Shown: positions 1-12,087, numbered from the stretch's first letter. The stretch is DNA of 64,000 bases from Diphasiastrum complanatum (GCA_029204225.1 MU832574.1:1-64000), one strand, 5' to 3'. Notes: a model not told the origin generated them from the letters alone. Numbers and translations are program-made.

Positions 1-782
1 CCACATTAAGGGGGAGTGTTAGATTTCTTATGCTCAGCCTTAACAAATCGTTCAAGTAATGAGCATCCTAAAAAACCGAAGGCCGACTACATGTTTCGGA
101 CCTTCGCAATTTTTCCCTTTGAGATTTTTAGTGCCTTAATCGTTTTTAATGGCACCTTCAGCCTTTTTCGAATTTTTGCACCTTCGCGAAAAGGCGACAC
201 AGTAGCCAGAATGCCTTGGAATCCATTTCAGGCCCACCTTCGCCTTTTTCGCATTTCGCTCCAGAGGCCACCTTCGGGATTTTCGCACCTTTGGGATTTA
301 CATTCTTTCAGTCTAAGGCACCTTCGGGTGGCGGGACCCGACGTCGCCAACTTATCATCAAACCTAAAACAGCTGGACAGCCAATATCTCAAGGGCGGTT
401 ACCAACTTTGTACATATACAAAGACTGGCGTAAATAGCATTCAATGCTCATAAGATATTTTTAAAGACACTTGTAAATATATACTAGCTGAATCAAGCTC
501 TATATGAGTTAATCAAAGTATTAAGTTTTTATCATTATCAGAGTTATCTGTAGCCAGCGTTATCACGCTCAACAAGCTGAAGTTATTACTTCAAGCCATT
601 GTACTCATTGTTGATATTAATCAGAGTGCAATTTTTGTCTCACTACTGCATTGTTCATATCGCGCCAACTCTATGATCATTCTTCTTGAATATTTCTGCT
701 GCTAACTGTTGCGTTCCATTCCCACACACCTACGCTCAAAGCTTCGAGCTTCCGCTGCCCGGTCATCCCCACATTTTTCTGA
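1..782 (+). mobile_element. 3' end and LTR of a Ty1/copia element
   Basis: The window opens in a purine tract (AAGGGGGAG, 9-17) followed at once by TGTTAG, the usual junction between a copia polypurine tract and its 3' LTR, so the body lies upstream of the window. The LTR starts at 18. Its right end is not certain: a CA at about 781-782 is possible, and an earlier end near 655 cannot be excluded. The first 330 bases carry at least six variants of a CACCTTCG/TTTTTCGCA motif. No target-site duplication can be tested because the left end is missing. It lies just upstream of the first visible annexin exon, so it may sit in annexin intron 1. Confidence 0.6.
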
Positions 783-871
783 CAATTCTCTGGTTATCTT
801 ATCAGTGATCAGGTTTCGGATGTAATGAGAAGCATGTTATATAGATAATTGGTCACACAACTACTCTACAG

Positions 872-3136
872 CAAAGAGAGCTGGTTGCTGCATACAGAGG
901 GCATGTACGGAGAAAATTTACTTCATCGTCTTGAGAAAGAGCTCCAAGGAAATCTTGAGGTCAGGAGATTTTTGTTTGCTCAGCTGTTCATTATGCAAAA
1001 TTTGGAACATGTATGGTTAGGGTCTGAGTTGCAAGTGAACACAAATTGCAGTCTGTTTCTCTCAAAATAGTCTATACACTATTTACAATACAGAGTTTTG
1101 TCATCACTTTGTACGACTAATTGACAAAATGAATGTTAAAAGAATGCAGTACTATTATGGATGATGGAACCTGCTGAGCGCGATGCTGTAATCCTCAGGG
1201 ATGCAATGAACGTAGTTGGCACCAAAGACAAAGCACTTATTGAAATCATATGTACCCGAGCCCCTTCTCAGATACATGCAATCAGGCAGGCATATCAAGC
1301 AAAGTACCAAAGATCCCTTGATATGGATATTGAGTCAGATACTAGTGGTTATTATAGAAAGGTTCTCACAACCCATAATGAGGCTCTGCAAAACATCAGC
1401 TTTTTCAAAGCACTTTCTTGTTTATAATTGATGTACCTTTTAAACTTCTTGGCATAGCAATTGCTTGCCTCAAGTGCTGAATGCTTATCAATTCATTTGA
1501 GTCTGCACCATCTATCTTATCGGTTTTTTGAACCACTCACCTATCTTGGCCTTATTCCTATTGACTGAATTTGGTATTTGGAAGCATGCACTATATCCCA
1601 CCCATTCAAAGCTTTTCATGCCTTTTGCTTCTGAGGGATTTCATTAACTAGATTTGGCATTTTGGAGGCATGCCCATTGTAAAAGATTTTTAAAAATTTC
1701 ATTTCTCCTGCAACTACATAACTCTGCATACTGCCTCAAAATTCTGACAATGAATACAATTGTATGATCTTTGACAATGTTTAGGAAGTTTTTTTTTCGA
1801 AGTTGTAAGCACAACTCAAGCTAGTATCTTGATAAGATCCGAGGTTGGCAACATACACCTAGAGTTCCACATTCCTGATCTGTGCTGCAAGCTAATTTCG
1901 ATCTCTCTTGATTTTAATGGTTTCTGCAGCTACTTCTCGCTTATGCTTCTGGTCTGAAGGTCCTGAAGTAGATATGAATCTTGCTCATCCAGAAGCAAAA
2001 GAACTTTACAAAGCTGGAGAACCAAGACTAGGAACTGATGAGTCAACATTCATACGCATCTTCAGCACAAGGAGTGCTACTCAATTATATGCCACTTTTC
2101 AAGCTTACAAACATCTATACAAACGTGACATTGATAAGGTACTTTCCATGGTTTGAATTGTTGAATCTTAAGCTCACATTGAAGAACAAGATGGACTTCT
2201 TGCTCATTGGTCAGTCTACTGATATAATGTAAGAAAATGCCAGAGCTAATAACCATATAGCTTTCAATACATTGTGGCTTCCTTCTTTTAGTAAGTTAAG
2301 ATATTAGAAGTAGAATCATATATGGAATGTCAGACGAGCTGTCATATATGCTCACGGCCTTTCAAGAGCCCAAATAGATGAGTTCAAGTGGCTGTGCTGT
2401 ACTTATTCTCTTTGATGGTTTTGTGCACTTTTTAGTGTTGAATTTTTTTTTAATATTTCCCTTAAGAAGTTTGACATGTTTTATTGCACAATATTGTCTG
2501 GAAGAAAAAGTACCTGATTAACCACAAAAGAGCAGAATCCAGCTCCTAACAGCAGTCTTCTGAACACTTCACTGAGAATTAGGCCTGCATTTGACAGGCA
2601 ATAAAAAGAGAGGCATCAGGTGATTTTGAGGATGCTCTTCGTACAATTGCAAAATGTGTCTCTCACCCTGATAAGTATTTTGCCAAGGTATTCATATCCT
2701 TTACTTGAATCTGAAGTTGGTTGAACATGCATGTTATTGAATGTTGGGTTCTTTCAGAACTTCCTGCATCACAGATTTGCTCCACTCCCTTGTTTGGATA
2801 GAATTTGAGCATGAGTGGAGCTATGCATCAAGGTTTAAATTACTGTTTGATTTAGTAATAACCGGCAGTAGCAGTAGAGTTTTTGTTTCACCTTAAAACT
2901 AGCTAATGTTAGTCTTTGTCTTAATCAAGCAGGCTTTATACAAATCTATGAAAGGCGTTGGAACAGATGATGCAACTCTGACTAGGGTGATGGTAACTCG
3001 AGCAGAGTTTGACATGCAGTACATCAAAGCAGCATTTGCCTCCAAGTACAAAAAGCCTTTAGAATCAATGGTTGCATCCGATACATCTGGACACTATAAG
3101 GACTTTCTCTTGACACTCATTGGCAGTCACTACTAG
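872..3136 (+). pseudogene. Annexin, five 3' exons with two frameshifts
   Basis: Annexins are calcium-dependent phospholipid-binding proteins built from four repeats of about 70 residues. Exons bounded by AG and GT are visible at 872-959 (end of repeat I), 1143-1361 (repeat II), 1930-2138 (repeat III), 2598-2687 and 2933-3136 (repeat IV, ending GSHY and TAG). Diagnostic segments are LLHRLEKELQG, LLWMMEPAERDAV, LGTDESTFIRIFSTRS and MKGVGTDDATL, with the GxGTD calcium loop in repeat IV. The exon coding repeat I's start is absent and is probably upstream of the LTR at 1-782. Two length errors break the frame: the first exon has one extra base near position 900 (88 nt), and the third is one base short near 1955 (209 nt). 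Both could be assembly errors, but together they suggest a pseudogene. Exons 2, 4 and 5 are clean, so decay is recent or the errors are technical. Confidence 0.85.
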
Positions 3137-3835
3137 CAGTCGATCAATTTGCTGTATTTATGTCTGTATATTTGAAGTCTGCAGAGGCATCTTGTCATGC
3201 TTGCTGAAGAGTTGACATTAGCCAAGTGACAGATGTACCATGTATTTGTTACTCACCTGTATTATTAACATGTGATTACTGAATTAGATTTTGATGAGAA
3301 GTATTATGCCAGGAAAGTGTGCAGCTGGAATACTTTTCTTGAGCTTTCCTTTTCATATGAAACCCTGTTGTCAAGAGCTCCAGGAAACATATTTATTAAA
3401 AGCAAGCTAGTTAGAAATTTGTTGCTAGTTTTGGATGTAGGTCAAAAAACCAATAATCTTGATGGTCTTCTACAGAATTTGCAAAGAATAAATAGCGTCA
3501 ATTTTGCTTTCCCACTTAGTAGCTTCTTAAGAAATCTTCTGGTAACTGTAAAAGTGTAGGGCAAATAGTATGACTAAGTTGCAACATCTAAATTTTCATT
3601 TGAATAATGAAAGTCTTAGTAGAAGTGTAGGTAAGTTAGTTACATGTACATGATCCAACTTGCAAAGGGGCAGGCCCATGATACTGAGACAAAGTTAGGT
3701 TTAAGAAAATAAATTTCAAGTAAAATGTGGATCATGCAACATATGGTAAAAATTAGAGCTTCAATACGGGCCCACAACATATATGGTAATGTTTAGGTGT
3801 ATATTCTAATATTGGCATGTATCACATAGTTGCAC
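3137..3835. other. Annexin 3' flank, no further gene seen
   Basis: The start of this stretch is presumably the annexin 3' UTR. Open frames such as 3272-3559 resemble nothing I know and have no splice or start context, so I do not call them. Confidence 0.4.
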
Positions 3836-3961
3836 TGCGATTAAGAATCGCGGTTCTGAATCGTGGTCCGAATCGCGACTCTGAATCGCGATTCGGACTT
3901 TTCCCAGAATCGTTTTTTTTTGTTTTGTTTTGTTTTTTTTTTTTTTTTTTTGGGGGGGGGG
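3836..3961. repeat. GAATCGC-rich repeat ending in poly-T/poly-G
   Basis: Between 3838 and 3905 the words AATCGC and GAATCG recur about six times on both strands and form short palindromes such as AATCGCGATT. This runs into a T-rich tract (about 3909-3951) and a run of G. A second block of the same words lies at about 4519-4570. The two blocks may be the ends of one roughly 740-bp fold-back or retroposed unit. Confidence 0.5.
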
Positions 3962-4518
3962 CAATATGGGTATCAGATGAAAGCTCTAATTAAGAGTATT
4001 ATTATTGTGTAGTTTGTCGAATGTTTCGGGTACAGGATGGTACAGTTCAGGTGCATTAATCCATGTTGGGTTTTGTCAAGGATAAAAATTCAAAACTAAC
4101 CTCTAGCTTGTTCGTTACAATCACAGATGGTTCCAATGGGACAGAGACAGAGAACTGTAGAGCAATTGTACCTCGCTTTTTGCCCACCCGGCGACAGTAG
4201 CAGGGCGGGGCGCTGCCCCCCTTGCACCCCCCCTGTAGAGAAAAATGGGGATCCAAATGCGCACCGATAAGGGCCCAATATTTATGCCTCGCCCCCCCAA
4301 CTGTATGCACATTGCACTCACATCTCCAATGAAATGATTGCAAAAGTGATCATCTTCAATAGAGTTGATAGCAAATAACAACCAAATAGCTATTGAAAAT
4401 AAGATCTGTTTGTGCCCTATCTACTGCACTTCTAGGAGGCAAAACGTTGGTTTGACCATTGCTCCCCTAAAAAATTTCAGCCATAAGCTATTCATCCAAA
4501 AAAAAAAAATTCACAATA

Positions 4519-4575
4519 CTAGGTCTCGAATCGCAATTCGCGAATCGCAAAATTTCACAATTTGTGAATTGCACA
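4519..4575. repeat. Second GAATCGC palindromic block
   Basis: TCGAATCGCAATTCGCGAAT and following bases repeat the vocabulary of the block at 3838-3905 (GAATCGC and its complement). The paired position suggests termini of one element, but no target duplication was found. Confidence 0.4.
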
Positions 4576-4704
4576 AAAAAAGAATGATAGCTTGAGTTTT
4601 AAGCTCATATTTTTCTTTTTTCATACACGATCAAGCAACTAGTGGTTGTTATATACAACATGGCAATGCCATTTGCGGAGCTAAGCTCCTTAGATGTCAC
4701 TACA

Positions 4705-4780
4705 CAATGGTCGGGATTCGAGCCTGCACCTTTCCGGTGGCAGCCGACAACTCTACCCATACACCCACTGTGATAGACGA
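4705..4780 (-). repeat. tRNA-derived SINE-like head
   Basis: On the minus strand a B-box-like GGCTCGAATCCCG (plus 4712-4724) lies about 35 bases downstream of an A-box-like GGGTAGAGTTGTCGG. Outer bases CACAGTGG and CCATTGTG can pair with one mismatch like an acceptor stem. This resembles a degenerate tRNA or the head of a tRNA-derived SINE rather than a functional tRNA, because the T stem pairs poorly. Confidence 0.4.
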
Positions 4781-5162
4781 CTCATATTTTCATCAAGGAA
4801 ACATTCATACATATTAAGTACATGTAAGCCAAAAGTTTTGCATGCAGAAATATAATGTAGATCTATTTTTCTTCTGGTCTACTTGCATGGATAGCTCAAT
4901 CAAAGTGCTACTTTATGGACAACTTCTTTAAAAAAAATGTATAGGATTTGTGGGCCTCTAAGTTTACTGAGGGAAGAGGTTGAAGATAGCGTTGACAAAC
5001 TAAAGTAAGCTAACAATAATGGCACACCAAGTAGGGAGTCTTAAATAAAAACAAGCACCATGGCACAACATGCAAACTAAACACATAAAAGAGCTTGTTT
5101 GAAAGTGCCAAACACTAAAAAGAGAAGAACATGTTTTTTTAGAAAATCCTACCATTTCTATA

Positions 5163-5240
5163 GTTGGCTCAATTGGTTAGCTTGACATCCAAAGTTCTTT
5201 GGTCTCAAGTTTGAGCCTCCCCTTGGAAACCAAGAAGCAT
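5163..5240 (+). repeat. tRNA-derived SINE-like head
   Basis: An A-box-like TGGCTCAATTGG (5165-5176) is followed about 40 bases later by a B-box-like AAGTTTGAGCC, the spacing of a pol III internal promoter. The T in place of C in the B box is what loss of a methylated CpG would give. The same A-box phrase recurs near 22181 without a clear B box. Confidence 0.4.
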
Positions 5241-5407
5241 TTCTAGCTGGCCAATTGTGCAACAAGAATTGAAGTTTGCAGAATTGTCAATCAAGATTTG
5301 CCTCAAGGGCATCCAATTTTGTGTGGCCACATAATAGAGCTTCCAAACACCTTACAATTGCCTAATTGCTTGCTCAAAAACTAAAGTATCACATGAACCA
5401 AATAAGC

Positions 5408-6770
5408 TTATAGACACAATCCTATCACTCATGAACCAACCTAGAATGATGGAAATTTAGATTCTAGTCTCAACCTTGCAAAATCACTCAATCTATGATT
5501 TTTGGCAATATCTCTCTCAACTTCAACATGCACTCAAAAAATTAGAGAAACTCATCTAATGCACCTGAATCAAGCTTCAAATTTAATTTTTTGGCTGATC
5601 TAATCTAAGAACAAATCATTGGGATAGAATCTCTATAGAAAAAGCTTGAATTTGCACTAAAAATCTTTAAATTTGGGTGTGTGAGTCAAATTATACATAA
5701 ATTTGAATTTTCTCAACCAAAACTAGATTTGTATGGCCCCACACGTGTGAAATGTACTCCTACAGCTCACAACAAGTTCTGGTCCAAAAATTTTGAGTAT
5801 AGCTATCAAATCCAACTCGCCACATCAAAATTAGCTAGTTTCCAAAAGCTTGCTAAGTTGGGCTTAGTTTTGGATCAACCCCATCAATATCAATAAATCC
5901 TCTTGTACTTGGCTCTGATACCATGTAGAAATCTGCAAAATAGGACCAAGAATGGATCCTAAAATGATCTACAAGAGGGATTGGATGTTAGATACAATTG
6001 ATCTATCAATCTACACAAGATTTAGATCAATCTAGATCAATTCTAGACATGAAAATCTGACAAGAACAATCATTAATGAAGGTGAATGTACTTGCTGGTT
6101 TCACACGTGTGAAAACCTGTCAGAGTATGGACTCCAGCCTGAAAATAAGTTACACTATGATAGAAACTCAAATCAATCAAAACAATTGAAGACAAATGGA
6201 GAGATTGACACAAAATTGCTTCCAAAATCAAGATTGGTGTTTCATGTTGATTATGGCCAAATATGCCTCTATATATACATTTCTTGGAGCTCGTGGTACT
6301 GATCATGCATCAGATCTCACACATGTGAAGATGCTTTGTCATATGATGAATCATCATGCAAAATTGACACTTGCATCAAACTTTCTATTTTGAGCACTCT
6401 TGGTCCCTTTTCCTACTATATGGAGAACTACTAAGAAATCTTCTAGAAGTCACCTACTTCAGTCTTTTCCACTTAGCCTACTTCAGCCTTTTCCACATGT
6501 GTGATCAGACCTCTACACATGGGATGTCATCTAATCTAATGATGTGGCTCATGCAATCATTAGATTGATGCCATGTGTCATATGACTAGAAAACTAGATT
6601 TTGGCTTTTTTAGCCACTAGAACTTGAATCAAATCAAATGTACAACCTATATGATTATGGTACATGACAAGTACATTTATTTCACATGTGGGAACAGGAT
6701 CCACACATGTGTAATCATCCTATATACATAGATTTGGCCTTCACCAAGCATAATTTTTGCATTTTTCACA
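5408..6770 (-). mobile_element. Truncated copia: 5' LTR plus leader (element A)
   Basis: A minus-strand copia fragment. The LTR is 5924-6770 (847 bp, TG...CA) and is followed toward lower coordinates by a primer-binding site and about 500 bp of leader that matches 10737-11226 of element B. The gag and pol that should follow below 5408 are absent. The LTR holds several CACACGTGTG or CACATGTG palindromes (near 6099, 6315, 6490, 6685 and 6708). Its right edge abuts a plus-strand copia gag at 6771, so it landed inside another element. Confidence 0.75.
5911..5923 (-). promoter_or_regulatory. Primer-binding site for initiator Met-tRNA
   Basis: On the minus strand this reads TGGTATCAGAGCC, the sequence plant copia elements use to prime on the 3' end of initiator Met-tRNA. 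It directly abuts the LTR end at 5924, which fixes the LTR boundary and the element's orientation. Confidence 0.85.
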
Positions 6771-7483
6771 ATGTATCTAATGAAATTCTAAGAGAGATAG
6801 GTTCTTGCACCACTGCTAAAGAAGCTTGGGATGCACTTAAGTCAATCTATGAGATTTCTCAAAGTTTTCAAAGAAGTGAGAAGAGTGCATCAAATTATGT
6901 TTTGAGAATAAAAGATCTTCATAGAGAGCTTGCTTGTGTTGGTGTCAGAATCAACCAAGATGAGCTAGTACAAGTCATTCTTAATGGCTTGAAAGAAGAC
7001 TATGATAATCTTGTTTAATCCTTTGCTATAAAGGAGGAGTTGCACAATTTGGAGAATCTTCAAGGAATTCTTATTTCTGAAGAAGCAAGGCAAAGTTACA
7101 AAGTTTCAAGAATGAAAGAAACAAAGCTCTCTTTGTCAAGGACAAGCATAAAGGAAAGAACAAGAATCATTGTTCTCAAGCCTTCAACAAAAACAAAGCA
7201 AAGGACAATGATCAAGATGGAGAAGAAGATGACACAACTCATCCTTCTACTTCGAAGACCAAGAAGAAGAAAGTAAAGTGTTTCTTTTGTGACAAGAAGG
7301 GGCACTATGCCTCTAATTGCTTCAAAAAGAAAAATCAACTCAAACAAGCAATCTCTCTAATGAGAAAAACAAAGACTATATAGCAAGTGATGGAGAGGGA
7401 TCTCTCATGGTCTCAAGCTTTTCTTCAACACCTTTCAAGAAGGATGGAGCATGGAACATCGACAGTGGTGCTTCATCACATAT
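6771..7483 (+). pseudogene. Copia gag-protease fragment, plus strand
   Basis: A broken Ty1/copia gag. The frame contains NEILREIGSCTTAKEAWDALK and a second part with ELVQVILNGLKEDYDNLV, both typical of copia gag. A zinc knuckle CFFCDKKGHYASNC lies near 7280-7321, and the protease start IDSGASSHIT near 7458-7486. Several frameshifts and a TAA at 7016-7018 break it. Element A's LTR cuts off the gag N-terminus, and repeat R1 replaces everything after the protease active site. Confidence 0.8.
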
Positions 7484-8349
7484 CACTCTCTACTTACAGA
7501 ATTGTTTTTCTAACTGTTATCAGGCTCATTTGGACAGTCTCTTGAAGTTAACGTTCTGGTTTCATTACCCAGTGGGCTGATAAAGGTCTTAGTATTGTCC
7601 TGCCTGTCAGAGGACACCAAGGAAGGTCACTCTTGAACTGTATCACATGCATTTACGACCAAACATGTAATCAAACTGTTCAACCTACAGATCAACATAC
7701 AATCCAGGTGAACAAGTCATGATTCTACTACTACCTTACTGCAAAAACGAGTTACAATCAGATCCTTACAACTAAACTAAGCTACACATACATTCCACAA
7801 AACAAGAACAAGAAATGAACTAAACTAGACAACATTGTAGAAGTCCAAGAATCAAGAAACCAACCAGTTTTTGATTATTGGACATCCCAAGAACATCAAG
7901 AACAGGGTTGTAAGGGGATATGCAAGAATTACATTTCAAACCCAGCCTATTTAGTTTACTAGAATGCTGATTCCTACATTAATCCACAAACAAGAAATGA
8001 AATCTAATCCACTCTAGGAAAGCAGGAAAACTATTCCACTTTACTATCCACAACCACACACAAAGGATGGAAGGGCATGATCATAGGAGCATCACTCAAG
8101 AAAACCGCCATGATCAAGAAGCTTAGTGTTGTATCAAACTCGTGGAGGCTCTTCTCATTTGGACATGAAGTAGATACAATGCATAAAAGTCTCCTCTTCT
8201 CAAAGACGGAGTCTCTTAAATAATCAAGAGAGCTTCTTAGGTGGCATCCTAGTGGCATTTCTACATTACACAAATTACAAGTGGAATAATGCTCTACACT
8301 AGAGGTCACCATCAAAAGGTGGCTGACTCTACTTTCTTTAAGAGAGGTC
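7483..8349. repeat. 867-bp repeat R1, copy 1
   Basis: This segment matches 39169-40035 over the same length (867 bp) with a few percent substitutions by eye. It contains no coding region I recognise and lacks TG/CA ends. Copy 1 lies exactly between a plus-strand copia protease fragment and the minus-strand integrase-RT hinge of element B. The flanks share no target-site duplication that I can see, so it marks a rearrangement or an unknown element. Confidence 0.75.
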
Positions 8350-10651
8350 CTAGTTGATCTTCTTGGCACCCTTCGACTTGGAGTAGGTTCCACTTGGTCT
8401 TCATCTTCATGAAGCTCCTCCTCGGCCGTAGCATGATCTTTGACAAGTTGAGTGTTGTTGGAAGTCACCTTTCCTTTGGCTTGGAGAGATTCATCAAAAA
8501 TTACATCTCTATTAGCAACAACTTTTTTTGTAATAGGATCATATATCCTATAAGCTTTCTTACTTTCACTATAACCAACAAAGATGCCTTTGAAAGAAGT
8601 GGCATCTTCCTTTTTTCCTTGTTTCTAAAGGAATATTTACATAACAAGTACATCCAAAAACTTTCAAATCACTAAGATTTGGCTTTTTGCCAAAAAAATA
8701 CTTCATAAGGTGTAAGTCCTTTAATGGCACTATTAGTCATTCTATTACAAAGAAAGTTTGCACATAAAATAGCTTCTCCCCAAATGAAATAGGAAGAGAT
8801 GCATCTAATCTCATAGATTTTGCACACTCACATAGTGTCCTATTCTTTCTCTCAGCTACTCCATTTTGTTGTGGAGTATATGTACAAGTAAACTCTCTCT
8901 TTATGCCATTAGTTTCACAAAACTCTTTCATCCTAGATGTACTCCCCTCCACTATCACTTCTTAATACTTTCAAGCTAGTATGAAGTTGCTTTTCCACAA
9001 GAGTTTTGAACTTTACAAAGGACTCAAAAACTTTACTTTTCTTAGACAAGAGATAAACCCAAGAGTATCTTGATTTATCATCAATAAAAGTGACATACAT
9101 AAGAGCTCCACCATTTGATTTATGTGAAAATGAATGAACATCCGAGTGTATAAGGTCAAGAGGAGAGTTAGATCTTATCAAAGATCTCTTGAAAGGAAGC
9201 TTATGAGATTTGGAGAGTCCACAAGCTTCACAAAGCTTGCCACACTTGGATATGGTTTTGGGAAGTCCTCTTGCTAGCTCCTTTGTCACCATGGTCTCCA
9301 TAGCTTTGTAGTTAGGATGGCCTAACCTTTTGTGCCATAGTTCCACTTGAGTGAGCTCCTCCCTTGCCATGTCCACAGTTCCAAACATCACATTAGCATC
9401 CAATTTGAATAACCTCCCTTGCTTGAAACCACTAGCAATACATTTCTCATCTTTAAAGATAGAACATGCTCCATGCTTGAAATGTACATCTAATCCACTA
9501 TCTATAAGTTGTCCTACACTCAACAAGTTCTTTGTAATTGAAGATACATAAAGAACATTGTCTAGATCTACTTTTTTAGATGATCCTAGACGTAAAGGAA
9601 TGGATCCAACACCTACAATCTCACATTCTTGATCACTTGCAGTGAAGCTAAATCTCTTAGAACTATTGTAAGAAAGTAGATTAGAAAAGTAGTCTTTTTG
9701 GTGAGTCATGTGAGAGCTTGCCCCACTATCAATCCACCAAGTGTTTTGATTAGATGTTTGTGGTGAGGATACCATCAAAGATAGATTGCCTTCTTCCTCC
9801 TCCTCAAGCACAAGATTGCCTTGATTTTCCTTCTCTTGGGCATTCTTCTTCTTGTAGCACTCGGATGCAAAATGTCCCTTTTTTCCACAAAAGAAACATT
9901 TTAGCTTCTTCTTGTCCTTCTTGCTCTTGCCTTTGGAACTTGAGGCTCCATCTTTGTTCTCCATCTCTATGTCTTGAGTCTTCTTGGATGGAAACTTCTT
10001 CTTCTTGCCTTTCAAAGAAAAGTTAGCTTTTTCATCACCATCATTCAAAGATAAGGAACTCATCCTACTTTTGATATGAAGCATTCTACTCTCCTCCCTA
10101 ACAAGCACACTTTGAAGTTTTTCAATACTAGGAAGTGAATCTTGAATAGAAAAGGTTTGAACAAGATTGGAATAATCATCTCCTAATCCATTCAAAATGA
10201 TTCGAACTAATTCATCATCTTTGATTTTATCATCTATAGAAGACAACTCCTTATTCAGAGATTTGATCCTAAAGACATAATTTGGGCACTTTCACTACTT
10301 GCTTTCATGCTTTGAAGGATTTGATTCCTAAGCATGAGTATCCTTGAAGTGTTCTTGGATCCATAAATGGCTTTTAATGAATACCATGCCTCTTTGGATG
10401 TGGTACAAGATGAGATTTCTTTCAAAAGTTCATTACTTACATTCATTTTTATGCAATGTAATGCAACTCTACATCTCCTTTTGTACTTAACCAACTCAAC
10501 TCCTCCTTGAGGTTCTACTTCCACTTCAAGCAACTATGTCATAAAGATCATGAAGTACAAGCAAAGACTCCATTCGAACTATCCAAGTAGCATAATTAGT
10601 GGATGTAAGTCTTTCACTAGCTTCAAGCAAAAACCCACCCATTGATGTCAT
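8350..10651 (-). pseudogene. Copia gag-protease-integrase (element B)
   Basis: The likely gag start is the ATG at 10651 (MTSMGGFLLEASERLTSTN). Gag is broken by frameshifts near 10530 and 10250. A 437-codon open stretch (10246-8933) then holds the zinc knuckle CFFCGKKGHFASEC, protease WWIDSGASSHM, the integrase zinc-binding H-H-C-C segment (WHKRLGHPN...CEACGLSK) and two of the catalytic acidic residues (LIHSDVH and RSDSGGEY). A frameshift follows, then YTPQQNGVAERKNRT with the third acidic residue (8958-8737). The frame continues through VFGCTCYV to an RRVPRRSTRT hinge where R1 begins. The protease site is intact, but the whole cannot make a polyprotein. Confidence 0.85.
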
Positions 10652-12087
10652 TTTTGAATGTGAAAAAGCACTAGAAACTCTTATAATTTCTCTAAGAGAT
10701 CTGAACCTAAATTCTTCTAGCAATTTAGAAAGCAACTTATAGACTCAATCCTATCACTCATGAACCAATCTAGAATGATGGAAATTTAGATTCTAGTCTC
10801 AAACTTGCAAAACCACTCCTTAATCTATGATTTTTAGCAATTTCTCTCTTCAACCTCAACATACACTCAAAAAATCAGAGAAGATCAATTAGTGCACCTA
10901 ATTCAAGCTTCAATATTAATTTTTTCGCTGATCTAATCCAAGAACTAATCAAGGGATTAGATTCATTATAGAAAATGCTTGATTTTGCACCAAAAATCAC
11001 TCAAATTGGGTATGTGAATCAAATTCTACAAATTTTTGAAATTTCTCAGTCAAAACTGGAGCTGTACGGCCTCACACGTGTAAAAAGGGTTCCTACAGCC
11101 CACAACAAGATCTGGACCAAAAATTTTGAGGATAGCTTTTAAATCCAACTCGAGTTTTCAAAAAACTGCTAATGTTGGCTTTGATTTGGATTAACCCTGT
11201 CAATTTCAACAAAACCTCTTGTACTAGGCTTTGATACCATGTGCAAAAAGTACAAAAGGGACCAAGAGTGGATCCTAATCTGTTCCTCAAGAGGGATTGG
11301 TTGTCAGATTACTTGATCTATCATTCTACTTGAGATTAAGATCAATCTACATCAATTCTAGACACAAAATCCTAACAAGAACAATCATTAATTGAAGGTA
11401 GGTGTACTTTCTGGTTTCACACGTGTGAAAAATTGTCTGAGTACGGACTCCAACCTGAAAATCAAGTACACATTGATAGAACCTCAAGTACACATTGATA
11501 GAACCTCAAAACAATCAAAACAAATGTAGACAAATGGAGAGAATCACTCAAAATTGCTTCCAAAATCAAGATTGGTGTCTCACGTTGATTATGGCCAAAT
11601 AAGCCTCTATATATACACTTTTGGAGCTTGAGGTACTGATCATGCATCAGATCTCACACGTGTGAGGATGCCTTGTCACCATCATGCAATTTGACACTTG
11701 GATCAAAACTTTCCATTTTGGGCATTTTTGGTCTAATTTCCTACTATATGGAGATCTTCATGGAAACCTTCTAGAAGCAAAAACTCGCCTAATTCAGCTA
11801 TTTTCACATGTGTGAGCTGTCCTCTACACATGGGATGTGACACCTATTCAAAATATTTGGCTCATGCAATCATTAGATTGGTGCCATGTGTCATATCTCT
11901 AGAAAACTAGTTTTTGGCCATTTTAGCCACTAGAACTTGAATTAAATCATATATGTACAACATATATGATTATGTGACATGAAAAGTACACTAGTTTCAC
12001 ACGTGGGAACAGGCTCCACACATGTGTGTCTAACCCCTATATACAAGATTTTTGGCCTCTACCAAGCTTATTTTTGCAATTTTCACA
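8350..12087 (-). mobile_element. Truncated copia with 5' LTR (element B)
   Basis: A minus-strand copia: 5' LTR 11240-12087 (848 bp), a one-mismatch primer-binding site at 11227-11239, leader to about 10660, then gag, protease and integrase down to 8350 where R1 cuts it off. Reverse transcriptase, RNase H and the 3' LTR are missing. The LTR is the same family as that of element A and holds CACACGTGTG-type palindromes (near 11415, 11652, 11808 and 12000). Its right edge falls inside the RT of a plus-strand copia, within the codons for KSAFLNG. Confidence 0.8.

Noticed and set aside
3272-3559. 95-codon frame downstream of annexin
   Set aside because: It lies in the probable 3' UTR and has no similarity to annexin or any family I know.
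4056-4381. Overlapping minus-strand frames of 60-95 codons
   Set aside because: They run over simple G/C-rich sequence with no motif and no consistent frame.
9351-10026. Plus-strand open frames over element B
   Set aside because: They are antisense shadows of the minus-strand gag-pol, which has clear domains.
5924-12087. Elements A and B read as one element with two LTRs
   Set aside because: LTR A has its own primer-binding site and leader on the low-coordinate side, so it is a 5' LTR, not the 3' LTR of B.
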